A DNA stretch of 64,000 bases, taken from JAJPXC01 sp964510535 (GTDB lineage Bacteria; Bacteroidota; Bacteroidia; Bacteroidales; Muribaculaceae). Positions 26,932-34,311 of the stretch are shown here, one piece after another. The stretch covers positions 30,303-94,302 of the forward strand of contig CAZECG010000009.1 in the NCBI GenBank assembly GCA_964510535.1. Reading direction: 5' to 3'. Position numbers and translations under genes: made by a program. Below the pieces are notes generated by a model that was given only the letters and a program-made list of their open reading frames with translations, had not been told where the DNA came from and searched no databases. How positions within the stretch are numbered: the first letter of the stretch is position 1; every line of letters starts with the position of its first letter.

Positions 26932-27330
26932 TTATTGGCAAAATTCGTTATGAACCAGCGTTATGGCATCTTCGATAAGCCCCATGCACGGTTTCCGGCG
27001 CGAATCAAGCAGCTCTCCGCATATCAGCGACCCATTAATTCCCCTGAACCGCTCTGACAACTGTTGGGTAGCTGCATAAATCATCTTTTTGTCGGCCGGC
27101 GAGCCAAACCGTTTCAACCCGAGCACCATACCCATGCCCGACACCGCGCCACACAGTTGCCGCTGTCCGCCAAAGCCGCCACCGAACGCCGCCGAAACCC
27201 CGGCTGCATTCTCAGCCGACAACCCATGTAGGTCATCGAAAACCATCATTACGCACTGCGAACAGTTATATCCTTGTTTATGCAGGTCGCGTGCGCACTC
27301 TAAGCGACGCTCCAATTCAACATTTTCCAT
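26932..27330 (-). CDS. C_GCAxxG_C_C family protein
   Basis: 132 residues with the cysteine signature of this redox-type family: YNCSQCV (Cys pair), the glycine-rich AAFGGGFGGQRQLCGAVSG and late cysteines in ICGEL and PCMGLIEDA. Family members are thought to bind a metal or take part in redox reactions, but no reaction is proven. It sits 4 bp after ung and 6 bp before the T9SS plug gene, in one transcript. Confidence 0.9.
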   Translation of the reverse strand: MENVELERRLECARDLHKQGYNCSQCVMMVFDDLHGLSAENAAGVSAAFGGGFGGQRQLCGAVSGMGMVLGLKRFGSPADKKMIYAATQQLSERFRGINGSLICGELLDSRRKPCMGLIEDAITLVHNEFCQ

Positions 27331-27334
27331 CAGG

Positions 27335-28003
27335 TTACCAGTTTATAGGAGAGATATTGCGTGATTGCAGATAAGCGTTGGCTTGCGAGAAATGGTGATT
27401 CCCGAAAAAGCCGCGGTAGGCCGACAAAGGCGACGGATGAGGCGATGTCAGCACCAAATGTCGCTGACGGTCAATGAACGCGCCCTTCTTTATGGCGTGG
27501 CTACCCCAAAGCATGAACACTAAACCCTCACGGTCACGCGCAAGCCGCATGATAACCTCATCGGTAAACTCCTCCCATCCGTGACCTTGATGCGAAGCGG
27601 CGCGATGGGCCTCGACAGTCAGTGTGGCATTGAGCAGAAGCACACCTTGACGCGCCCAACGGCTCAAGTCACCGTCGGCAGGAATAGGTGCGCCGATGTC
27701 ATCATGAATTTCCTTGAATATATTGATGAGCGATGGCGGCATAGGCACCCCCGGATTCACCGAAAAGCATAGTCCGTTGGCTTGTCCATAGTCGTGATAT
27801 GGGTCCTGACCCAGAATCACCACTTTCACATCGTCAAACGGGCAAGCGTCAAACGCGGCAAAAATTTGTGAGGCTGGGGGAAATACGGTTTTAGCCGCAT
27901 ATTGACGGCGCACAAAATCGGTCAGATTAATGAAATAATCCTTACTCCATTCATCTGACAGACACCGCTTCCATGACTGCTCAATCCTTACATCCATACG
28001 CAT
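27335..28003 (-). CDS. ung: uracil-DNA glycosylase
   Basis: Removes uracil from DNA in base-excision repair. 222 residues, family 1 length. The water-activating motif GQDPYHDYGQANGLCFS, the LLNATLTVEAHRAASH segment and the HPSPLSAYRGFFGNHHF minor-groove loop with catalytic His are all intact. First gene of the operon ung, C_GCAxxG_C_C, plug, DUF3109. A -7 box lies 20 bp upstream; the start could also be the second Met, two codons later. Confidence 0.98.
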   Translation of the reverse strand: MRMDVRIEQSWKRCLSDEWSKDYFINLTDFVRRQYAAKTVFPPASQIFAAFDACPFDDVKVVILGQDPYHDYGQANGLCFSVNPGVPMPPSLINIFKEIHDDIGAPIPADGDLSRWARQGVLLLNATLTVEAHRAASHQGHGWEEFTDEVIMRLARDREGLVFMLWGSHAIKKGAFIDRQRHLVLTSPHPSPLSAYRGFFGNHHFSQANAYLQSRNISPINW

Positions 28004-28022
28004 TTGTTTTGAGAGTGTTTTG

Positions 28023-28030
28023 CAAAATTA
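28023..28030 (-). promoter_or_regulatory. -7 box of the ung operon
   Basis: TAATTTTG on the minus strand, 20 bp before ung and back-to-back with the tRNA-Arg promoter. Confidence 0.6.
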
Positions 28031-28042
28031 CGAAAAAAACGT

Positions 28043-28050
28043 TACTTTTG
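28043..28050 (+). promoter_or_regulatory. -7 box of tRNA-Arg
   Basis: TACTTTTG, 28 bp before the tRNA start. Confidence 0.6.
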
Positions 28051-28077
28051 CCACGGTTTTGCACGAAACCGCCGGAA

Positions 28078-28149
28078 GTCTCCGTAGTTCAATGGATAGA
28101 ATATTGGATTCCGGTTCCAACGATTGGGGTTCGACTCCCCACGGGGATA
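28078..28149 (+). tRNA. tRNA-Arg (anticodon CCG)
   Basis: Acceptor arms GTCTCCG and CGGGGAT pair with two G-T wobbles. The anticodon stem TTGGA/TCCAA encloses loop TTCCGGT (anticodon CCG), and the T arm has GGGG/CCCC around TTCGACT. Discriminator A; CCA not encoded. Confidence 0.95.
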
Positions 28150-28156
28150 CAAACCA

Positions 28157-28196
28157 AAAGCCGCAAATCGCTGTCACACAGGCTTGCGGCTTTTTC
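28157..28196 (+). terminator. terminator after tRNA-Arg
   Basis: A 10-bp perfect stem (AAAGCCGCAA with TTGCGGCTTT), 17-nt loop and five Ts. Confidence 0.9.
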
Positions 28197-28250
28197 ACAC
28201 TCCGAAGTTAGATTTCACAGTCCCGATAATATCGTTACCAGTTTGAATGA

Positions 28251-28447
28251 GTCAGCTGCAAAAGTCGGTTGAATTGTTAAAATACTACCCGAGTGTAAAT
28301 AGATTTTAGGGGTCGATGTAAATAACGTTTACGGTGTCGAAATTGTCTGACATATGTAGTAACGCCATCGATTCCCTTGCGGGAATCGCCGTGAGCCGTT
28401 CGCCCGCACCGTTAATATAAATTTAACAACCGCCTTTTTACATTGAC
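28251..28447 (+). repeat. 197-bp dispersed repeat, copy A
   Basis: About nine in ten bases match copy B at 46811-47008, in the same orientation, with sharp edges at GTCAGCTGCAAAAG and TTTTTACATTGAC. The ends form an imperfect terminal inverted repeat (GTCA, AAAAG, CGGTTG and TTAAA shared between left end and the complement of the right end). A central perfect hairpin CGATTCCC/GGGAATCG has loop TTGC here and GATA in copy B. No clear target duplication. A MITE-like element or a structured RNA are the two options. Confidence 0.85.
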
Positions 28448-28841
28448 TGGTTTGGATGTGGCTAACGCGGCTCTCAGTGCGGTTTCGCAAACGATGTCGG
28501 CTTATAGCGAGGCGCAAGGTGGCGGATCTAACTCCTATTCAGGCGATTATGATGACGGTTCCGGCTATAGCTCTGATTCCGGCTCAAGCTATTCGTCAAA
28601 GGGGAGTTCGTCCTCTTCGGGAAATTATTCTATTTCCGAGCAAGATAGTTATAATTCCGATAAACGCACATACGAAAGATATGATAGCCAGTTGTCAAAG
28701 CATTTCTATGGCAATGGCAATATGTCAGACAGCTCTGTGCGCGAGGCGGGTCAGAAGATGAAGAGACTCAGGCAGAAGTGGGAGTCGCGAGGGAAGTCGT
28801 TCCCCCACTCGAATAACGAGGATAAGGCACTCCGCTATTAA
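28443..28841 (+). CDS. Ser/Gly/Tyr-rich low-complexity protein, possibly a 5'-truncated gene
   Basis: 132 codons from a TTG at 28443, whose first bases are the last five of repeat copy A. Residues ~27-75 are a low-complexity run of Ser, Gly, Tyr and Asp; the C-terminal third is basic with REAGQKMKRLRQKWESRGK. No Shine-Dalgarno-like sequence precedes the TTG, and the frame stays open 30 bp into the repeat, up to TAA at 28413, without a better start. The true start may be the Met at 28494, or the repeat may have cut off the original 5' end. No signal peptide. Family not recognised. Confidence 0.45.
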   Translation: MTGLDVANAALSAVSQTMSAYSEAQGGGSNSYSGDYDDGSGYSSDSGSSYSSKGSSSSSGNYSISEQDSYNSDKRTYERYDSQLSKHFYGNGNMSDSSVREAGQKMKRLRQKWESRGKSFPHSNNEDKALRY

Positions 28842-28861
28842 GTGCTGAAAGTGTGAAATAA

Positions 28862-28904
28862 TGATTGCCCCGGCCGGCCGAGAAGTCGATTGCGGTCGGG
28901 GTAA
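28862..28904 (+). terminator. hairpin after the Ser-rich ORF
   Basis: A 12-bp imperfect stem centred on GCCCCGGCC/GGTCGGGGT with wobble pairs. No T-run follows. Confidence 0.5.
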
Positions 28905-28982
28905 TCGTATGCTATAAGCACCGTTGGAATGCTTATTTTTGGCTATTTTCCACACAATGAAATGAATTAATACGGGAAATGA

Positions 28983-29013
28983 TTGCTTAATTTTGGAAAA
29001 AAACGTAACTTTG
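28983..29013 (+). promoter_or_regulatory. promoter of rplS
   Basis: TTG (28983-28985), a 20-bp spacer and TAACTTTG (29006-29013). The leader to the ATG is about 80 nt. Confidence 0.65.
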
Positions 29014-29095
29014 TGGCCGAATTTCGTAATCTCTGGCGGGACACGCAGTCCGTTATATTGCGAGTAATGTTAACATTTCAAAATTTAAACTGAAA

Positions 29096-29452
29096 ATGGA
29101 TTTAATTAAAGTAGCTGAAGAAGCGTTCGCCACCGGCAAGCAGCACCCGCAGTTTGGCCCCGGCGACACCATCACAGTAGCCTACCGCATCAAAGAGGGT
29201 AACAAAGAGCGTATCCAGCAATACCGCGGTGTCGTAATCAAAATCTGTGGTGAAGGCGAGAAAAAACGTTTCACAGTTCGCAAGATGAGCGACAACATCG
29301 GCGTGGAGCGCATCTTCCCCCTGGAGTCTCCTTTCATCGACTCCATCACCATCAACAAGTACGGTAAAGTTCGTCGCGCAAAGCTTTACTATCTGCGCAA
29401 ACTCACCGGCAAAAAGGCTCGTATCAAAGAGCGTCGTGTCGTTGCCAAATAA
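29096..29452 (+). CDS. rplS: 50S ribosomal protein L19
   Basis: 118 residues, the usual L19 size. It lies at the interface of the two ribosomal subunits. Diagnostic stretches are FGPGDTITVAYRIKEGNKER, QQYRGVVIKI, the RKMSDNIGVERIFPLESPFI block and the basic C-terminus KKARIKERR. In many bacteria rplS is co-transcribed with trmD and rimM; here it stands alone with its own promoter and terminator. Confidence 0.98.
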   Translation: MDLIKVAEEAFATGKQHPQFGPGDTITVAYRIKEGNKERIQQYRGVVIKICGEGEKKRFTVRKMSDNIGVERIFPLESPFIDSITINKYGKVRRAKLYYLRKLTGKKARIKERRVVAK

Positions 29453-29493
29453 GCCTGACACGAAATCCGGCTGCGTCCGAAACGACAACCACC

Positions 29494-29527
29494 ATAAAGG
29501 GTTCGCCTTCCCAGGCGGACCCTTTAT
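29494..29527 (+). terminator. hairpin terminator after rplS
   Basis: A 14-bp stem with one G-T-type mismatch (29494-29507 with 29514-29527) and a 6-nt loop. T-run is weak. Confidence 0.7.
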
Positions 29528-29574
29528 AGATTAAAGCCGTCATGTCAGCATACGGTTATATCAGATTTTTTTCG

Positions 29575-29582
29575 TAACTTGC
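29575..29582 (+). promoter_or_regulatory. possible -7 box of the nitroreductase-like gene
   Basis: TAACTTGC behind a T-rich tract, 42 bp before the ATG; two bases off the consensus end. Confidence 0.35.
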
Positions 29583-29624
29583 GCATGATTTTCTACGCTC
29601 AATGACTAAACACAAAGACTATTT

Positions 29625-30239
29625 ATGAAAAAAACAGCTCTTTTCCCAATTCTCGCGCTCATCGCGATTTTCACTTCCTGCAACTCCGACAACGACCGAG
29701 CCGACATACAAAGTTCAGAGAATGAAGCCATAGCCAACATAATGACACGGACAAGTGTCAGAGCCTACACCGACACACCCGTGACCGACGAACAAATCGA
29801 AACCATCCTAAAAGCCGCCATGTCAGCCCCTACGGCAATGAACAAACAACCTTGGGCGTTCATTGTCATCAAAGACCGTGCGACACTTACCGCCATATCC
29901 GATTCGATACCTTCAATGAAGATGGCTAAAAAAGCCCCGCTTGCCATCGTCGTTTGCGGCGACATGACCAAGGCACTCGACGGCGAAGGCCACGATTACT
30001 GGATTCAAGACGTATCGGCGGCTACCGAAAATCTGCTTCTCGCCGCCCACGCCCAAGGACTTGGCGCGGTGTGGTGTGGAGTCTACCCCGCATCCGGACG
30101 CGTAGCATTCATCAGCGACCTGCTCAAACTACCCGACGAGATTATTCCGTTAGCATTCGTGCCGATAGGAGAGCCGTCGGTCAAAAACGAGCCTAAAGAC
30201 AAGTGGGATCCGGCAAAGATTCACAACGACAAATGGTAA
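29625..30239 (+). CDS. nitroreductase-family lipoprotein
   Basis: 204 residues. A lipoprotein signal ends in IFTSC (Cys19), which is unusual because nitroreductases are normally cytoplasmic flavoproteins. The body matches the FMN-dependent nitroreductase fold: IMTRTSVRAYTDTPVTDEQI, the FMN-contact ILKAAMSAPTAMNKQPW, WIQDVSAATENLLLAAHAQGLGAVWCG and the C-terminal PLAFVPIGEP. It probably reduces a quinone, nitro or enone substrate at the periplasmic face, if FMN can be acquired there. It is 30 bp before the MscS gene. Confidence 0.88.
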   Translation: MKKTALFPILALIAIFTSCNSDNDRADIQSSENEAIANIMTRTSVRAYTDTPVTDEQIETILKAAMSAPTAMNKQPWAFIVIKDRATLTAISDSIPSMKMAKKAPLAIVVCGDMTKALDGEGHDYWIQDVSAATENLLLAAHAQGLGAVWCGVYPASGRVAFISDLLKLPDEIIPLAFVPIGEPSVKNEPKDKWDPAKIHNDKW

Positions 30240-30269
30240 CCCGATAAATCATTCACCGCCACCACTGCC

Positions 30270-31403
30270 ATGCCTCTAAGACTACAGATCACACCTCCGG
30301 CAGCTTTGCCCGACTCGTTGCCATCACCGAGGGAAGAACTGCGGCAGCTTTCTACAATGTCGTTAGACGACCTCACCGAACGGTTTGTCAACGGCGCTGT
30401 CGAGTTTGCCATAAACGTGGCTATCGCCCTTGTGGTCTTCTATGTGGGCAAGTTTATAATAAAGAAAATCTACAAAATCGTGGCGGCGATTATGATACGC
30501 CGCAAGGCCGACAAATCGCTAAGCACGTTCATACTGAGCCTAATACGCATCGTACTCTATTTCATCCTGATTGTAACCGTAATCGACATATTGGGACTTG
30601 AGACGAGCTCGTTCCTTGCCTTATTCGCCTCGGCTGGTGTCGCAATCGGTATGGCCCTCAGCGGAACATTGCAGAATTTCGCAGGCGGAGTGCTTATACT
30701 ACTCCTTAAACCCTATAAAATAGGCGACTACATCGAAGCCCAAGGCTTCGCGGGAACTGTTACCGAAATACAGATATTTCACACAATAATCAACACCTAC
30801 GACAACAAGTCGATAATCATACCTAACGGCGGACTGTCGACAGGCTCCATCAACAATTGGTCGCGCGAAGACTACCGACGTGTATCGTGGGACGTTGCCA
30901 TATCCTACGGCGACAGTATCGACATCGCACGCAAAGCGATTCTCGACATATTCGCCAACGACGAGCGCATCGTGAAACACTTCGTCGAAGACGACCGCGA
31001 GATGAGGCGACGCAAACTAAAAGAACTCGCGACCCACGACAATCCTCAAGACACTACGGGGATTACCATAAAACCGCACTGGTGGCAACGGATATTCACC
31101 CACAAAAAGAAAGTGCAGACAGCCATCGACCGCTGGCAACAGGAAAAAGAAGCCAAAATCAAAGCCATGCTGCCAAAGACCGACCGCACACCGACGGTGG
31201 TCGTAAACCAGCTTGGCGACAACAGCGTCATCCTTGTGGCACGCGCATGGGTGAAATCCGAGTACTACTGGAGCGTATTCTACGAAGTCAACGAGAAAAT
31301 CTACAACCTACTTCCCGAAGCAGGCATCACGTTCCCATTTCCCCAACTCGACGTACACCTCAGCAAAACCGACACGCTCGACAACAAAGAAGCGGGAATT
31401 TAA
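30270..31403 (+). CDS. MscS-type mechanosensitive channel with an inserted charged segment
   Basis: 377 residues. Three membrane helices occupy ~45-65, ~85-107 and the pore helix ~113-140 (FASAGVAIGMALSGTLQNFAGGVLIL), followed by the beta domain (KIGDYIEAQGFAGTVTEI, IIIPNGGLSTGSINNWS). Between the alpha/beta start (~235) and the strand TPTVVVNQLGDNSVIL (~307) about 70 extra residues are inserted, rich in Lys/Arg/Glu, not found in E. coli MscS. The end FPFPQLDVHLS is classic. It releases solutes on hypo-osmotic shock. The start could also be the Met at 30357. Confidence 0.93.
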   Translation: MPLRLQITPPAALPDSLPSPREELRQLSTMSLDDLTERFVNGAVEFAINVAIALVVFYVGKFIIKKIYKIVAAIMIRRKADKSLSTFILSLIRIVLYFILIVTVIDILGLETSSFLALFASAGVAIGMALSGTLQNFAGGVLILLLKPYKIGDYIEAQGFAGTVTEIQIFHTIINTYDNKSIIIPNGGLSTGSINNWSREDYRRVSWDVAISYGDSIDIARKAILDIFANDERIVKHFVEDDREMRRRKLKELATHDNPQDTTGITIKPHWWQRIFTHKKKVQTAIDRWQQEKEAKIKAMLPKTDRTPTVVVNQLGDNSVILVARAWVKSEYYWSVFYEVNEKIYNLLPEAGITFPFPQLDVHLSKTDTLDNKEAGI

Positions 31404-31460
31404 CGTAATTTTATACTTATAAATATCTATAATCGGATACGATTATCGAATATTTTCCAT

Positions 31461-31468
31461 TACCTTTG
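31461..31468 (+). promoter_or_regulatory. -7 box of recJ
   Basis: TACCTTTG. The implied leader to the recJ ATG at 31647 is about 170 nt and holds no supported ORF. Confidence 0.55.
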
Positions 31469-31646
31469 CATAGAATACACCATGTGATATATGCTCATCC
31501 GTCTCTCTCCCATCGACACGGAAGCCATTATCCCATGCGTCAGCTCGTTATGCACATCGCACCATCCTCCACTCTCCTGATTTTGACGAGCTTAACACCG
31601 GCCTGCGGGTCGATGCCGTCTCCGCAAAATAAAAAAAACAACATAA

Positions 31647-33371
31647 ATGACTGGCAAATGGAACTTTACGCCCCATTCAACAGACAATCAGCACATCCAA
31701 CCCGCACTGGCGAGCAAATTCGCCGGATGTCCGCCCATTAGCGAGCTATTGGCACAGCGTGGCATATCGACGGTGGAGGAAGCAGATCGCTTCCTGCATC
31801 CGTCGTTGAAAGATATGCACGACCCGTTCCTTATGCCCGATATGGATAAAGCTGTAAACAGGCTTAACAAAGCCATGGGGTCGAAGGAGAAAATTATGGT
31901 ATTCGGAGACTATGATGTCGACGGCACAACCTCTGTCGCTTTAGTTTACAAATATCTTCAGAATTTTTACTCCAATATAGATTACTACATTCCCACCCGA
32001 TACGACGAAGGATATGGGATATCGCTCCGCGCGATTGACGAATTTGCCGAAGCCGGCGTTAAACTCGTTATAATCCTCGATTGCGGCATAAAGGCCAACG
32101 AGGAAATAGCTTACGCCCGCACACTCGGCATTGATTTCATCATCTGCGACCACCACGTCCCTGACGACGAGCTGCCGCCGGCAACAGCCATCCTCAACCC
32201 CAAGCTGGAAGGCTCCACCTACCCATGCCCGCACCTATCGGGGTGCGGCGTTGGCTACAAATTAATGCAGGCGTTCGCCATGAGCAACGGGATAGCCTAC
32301 ACCGAGCTGGAAGGAATGCTCGACCTTGTAGCGGTAAGCATCGCCGCCGACATAGTCCCGATGGTCGATGAAAACCGCATAATGGCCTACCACGGATTGA
32401 AACGTCTCAACAGCAATCCAAACATGGGACTGCGCGCAATCATGAAGATTTGCCAACTCGGAAATCGCGAAATAACAATCAGCGACGTAATTTTCAAAAT
32501 CGGGCCACGCATCAATGCATCCGGGCGCATGCAAAGCGGTCGCGAAGCGGTCGAGCTGCTCGTGGCGCGCGACCTCAGCGACGCTTACGAGAAAAGTCTC
32601 GCAATAGACCAATACAACAAAGACCGCAAAGAGCTTGACAAACAGATTACCGAAGAAGCCAACGCCATCATCGAAGCGAGAGGCGAACGCGTCCACGAAA
32701 AGAAATCGCTCGTAATCTACAATAAAGACTGGCACAAAGGCATAATCGGAATTGTCGCGTCACGGCTCACCGAACTTTACTACAAGCCATCGGTAGTGCT
32801 CACCCTATCCAACGGATTGGCAACCGGCTCGTCACGGTCGGTCCAAGGATTCGACATCTACAAAGCCATCGGCGCCTCACGCGACCTGCTCGAAAACTTC
32901 GGCGGACACACCTACGCCGTCGGGCTATCTCTCAAGGAAGAGAATATCCCGGAGTTTACACGCCGGTTTGAAGAATACGTCGCCGCCAACATATTACCCT
33001 CGCAACTGAAACCACAGTTCGATATTGACGCTCAGTTGACTTTCGCTCAGATAACTCCCGAGTTTCTGGCCACACTTCGACGGTTCAACCCCTTCGGCCC
33101 CGGGAATCAGAAACCGGTATTCCTCACTACCTCAGTGATGGATTTCGGAACCAGCAAACTCGTCGGGAAACAACTCGAGCACATTAAGCTCGAATTGGTC
33201 GACAATACATCGGGAAAAGTAATGAACGGCATTGCCTTCAACATGGCACCGCTGTTCGAGCATATCCATTCACGCAAACCTTTTGACATCTGCTACACCA
33301 TTGAAGACAACAAACATCTAAACTCCAATGGAGCCATTCAGTTGCTTGTCAAAGAAATCAGACCCCGCTAA
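31647..33371 (+). CDS. recJ: single-stranded-DNA-specific 5'-3' exonuclease RecJ
   Basis: 574 residues, normal for RecJ. DHH-family motifs in order: IMVFGDYDVDGTTS (metal-binding Asp residues), the Asp of VIILDCGIKA and the DHH of FIICDHHVPDDE, then the DHHA1 region GIIGIVASRLTE and the glycine motif ENFGGHTYAVGLSL. The C-terminal OB-like region follows (NPFGPGNQKPVF). It acts in RecF-pathway recombination and mismatch or base-excision repair. A hairpin follows, and the caspase-like gene begins 75 bp later on the same strand. Confidence 0.97.
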   Translation: MTGKWNFTPHSTDNQHIQPALASKFAGCPPISELLAQRGISTVEEADRFLHPSLKDMHDPFLMPDMDKAVNRLNKAMGSKEKIMVFGDYDVDGTTSVALVYKYLQNFYSNIDYYIPTRYDEGYGISLRAIDEFAEAGVKLVIILDCGIKANEEIAYARTLGIDFIICDHHVPDDELPPATAILNPKLEGSTYPCPHLSGCGVGYKLMQAFAMSNGIAYTELEGMLDLVAVSIAADIVPMVDENRIMAYHGLKRLNSNPNMGLRAIMKICQLGNREITISDVIFKIGPRINASGRMQSGREAVELLVARDLSDAYEKSLAIDQYNKDRKELDKQITEEANAIIEARGERVHEKKSLVIYNKDWHKGIIGIVASRLTELYYKPSVVLTLSNGLATGSSRSVQGFDIYKAIGASRDLLENFGGHTYAVGLSLKEENIPEFTRRFEEYVAANILPSQLKPQFDIDAQLTFAQITPEFLATLRRFNPFGPGNQKPVFLTTSVMDFGTSKLVGKQLEHIKLELVDNTSGKVMNGIAFNMAPLFEHIHSRKPFDICYTIEDNKHLNSNGAIQLLVKEIRPR

Positions 33372-33377
33372 GTCAGC

Positions 33378-33413
33378 CAGTTCCCGGAAACCCCCACACA
33401 CCTTCGGGAACTG
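33378..33413 (+). terminator. hairpin between recJ and the caspase-like gene
   Basis: A 9-bp perfect stem (CAGTTCCCG with CGGGAACTG) with an 18-nt loop. There is no T-run, so read-through from recJ into the protease operon is possible. Confidence 0.5.
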
Positions 33414-33446
33414 ACGGCTCAATATCCAACCACCTTTATCACGGAT

Positions 33447-34301
33447 ATGAATCACGCTAAAACAATATTATCCATCATCACACTGCTGCTGGCCTTGAAC
33501 GGCGCAGCCCAGACACGCCGCGCGCTCGTCATAGGACTGGGTAAATATCTCGACACCAACTGGACCGCAATCCATGGTGACAATGACGTTCCCCTGATTA
33601 AGTCGATGCTGCACCGTCACGGTTATAACGACATATCGGCTCTCGTCAACGACCAAGCCACTAAAGCAGCGATAATATCCTCTTTGTCAGACTTATGCGA
33701 AAAAAGCCGCGTAAACGACCAAATCTACATTCATTTCTCCGGGCACGGACAGCGCATGACCGACATCAACGGCGATGAAGATGACGGATGGGACGAAACA
33801 TGGGTAGCCTATGACGCGATGCATAACTATTCAAATGATTACAAGGGAGAAAAACACTTGACAGACGATGAAGTCGGGCAATGGCTCACCAAAATCAGGC
33901 AGAAAATAGGTGATAAAGGGCAAATTCTTGTGGTTGTCGATGCCTGCCATAGCGGCGACTCATCACGCTCCATCGGTGATGATTGCGTCAGAGGCGCAAT
34001 CGACAACTTCGTCATACCCACCGCTTCAAAAGCCCGACGCACTAAAAAAATCGTTGAAAACTGGCTGACTCTCAGTGCTTGCAAAAATTTCCAATTAAAC
34101 TGCGAGATAAAGACCCCCGACGGACATTTCGGAATGCTTTCCTACGCACTGTCGGCTATGAGCGACCATTTCCAGCACCTTAACAATATCCAGATAATGG
34201 GGCGGCTTGTAAACTATGTCAATGACAACCGTGGAGCACTACCTCAGACGCCGACACTCTCAGGAGAAACCACAATTTACTCTCTAAACTCACTGTTCTA
34301 A
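33447..34301 (+). CDS. exported caspase-like (C14) cysteine peptidase
   Basis: 284 residues. A signal peptide (residues 1-22, ending GAAQ) implies export. The caspase/metacaspase p20 core is clear: RRALVIGLGKY strand, catalytic His100 in IYIHFSGHGQ, and Cys167 in VVVDACHSGDSSR, followed by the substrate-pocket region LTLSACKNFQ. Acidic residues near DINGDEDDGWDE could bind calcium, as in metacaspases. There is no N-terminal pro-domain beyond the signal. It lies 10 bp upstream of a TPR-CHAT gene and opens the caspase, CHAT, sigma and membrane-protein operon. Clan CD specificity (Arg/Lys versus Asp) is not decided. Confidence 0.9.
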   Translation: MNHAKTILSIITLLLALNGAAQTRRALVIGLGKYLDTNWTAIHGDNDVPLIKSMLHRHGYNDISALVNDQATKAAIISSLSDLCEKSRVNDQIYIHFSGHGQRMTDINGDEDDGWDETWVAYDAMHNYSNDYKGEKHLTDDEVGQWLTKIRQKIGDKGQILVVVDACHSGDSSRSIGDDCVRGAIDNFVIPTASKARRTKKIVENWLTLSACKNFQLNCEIKTPDGHFGMLSYALSAMSDHFQHLNNIQIMGRLVNYVNDNRGALPQTPTLSGETTIYSLNSLF

Positions 34302-34311
34302 CGCCCCACTC

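Noticed and set aside
31466..31741. 91-codon frame overlapping the recJ start
   Set aside because: It extends into recJ in another frame, composition is unlike neighbouring proteins, and the promoter at 31461-31468 lies almost on its start codon.
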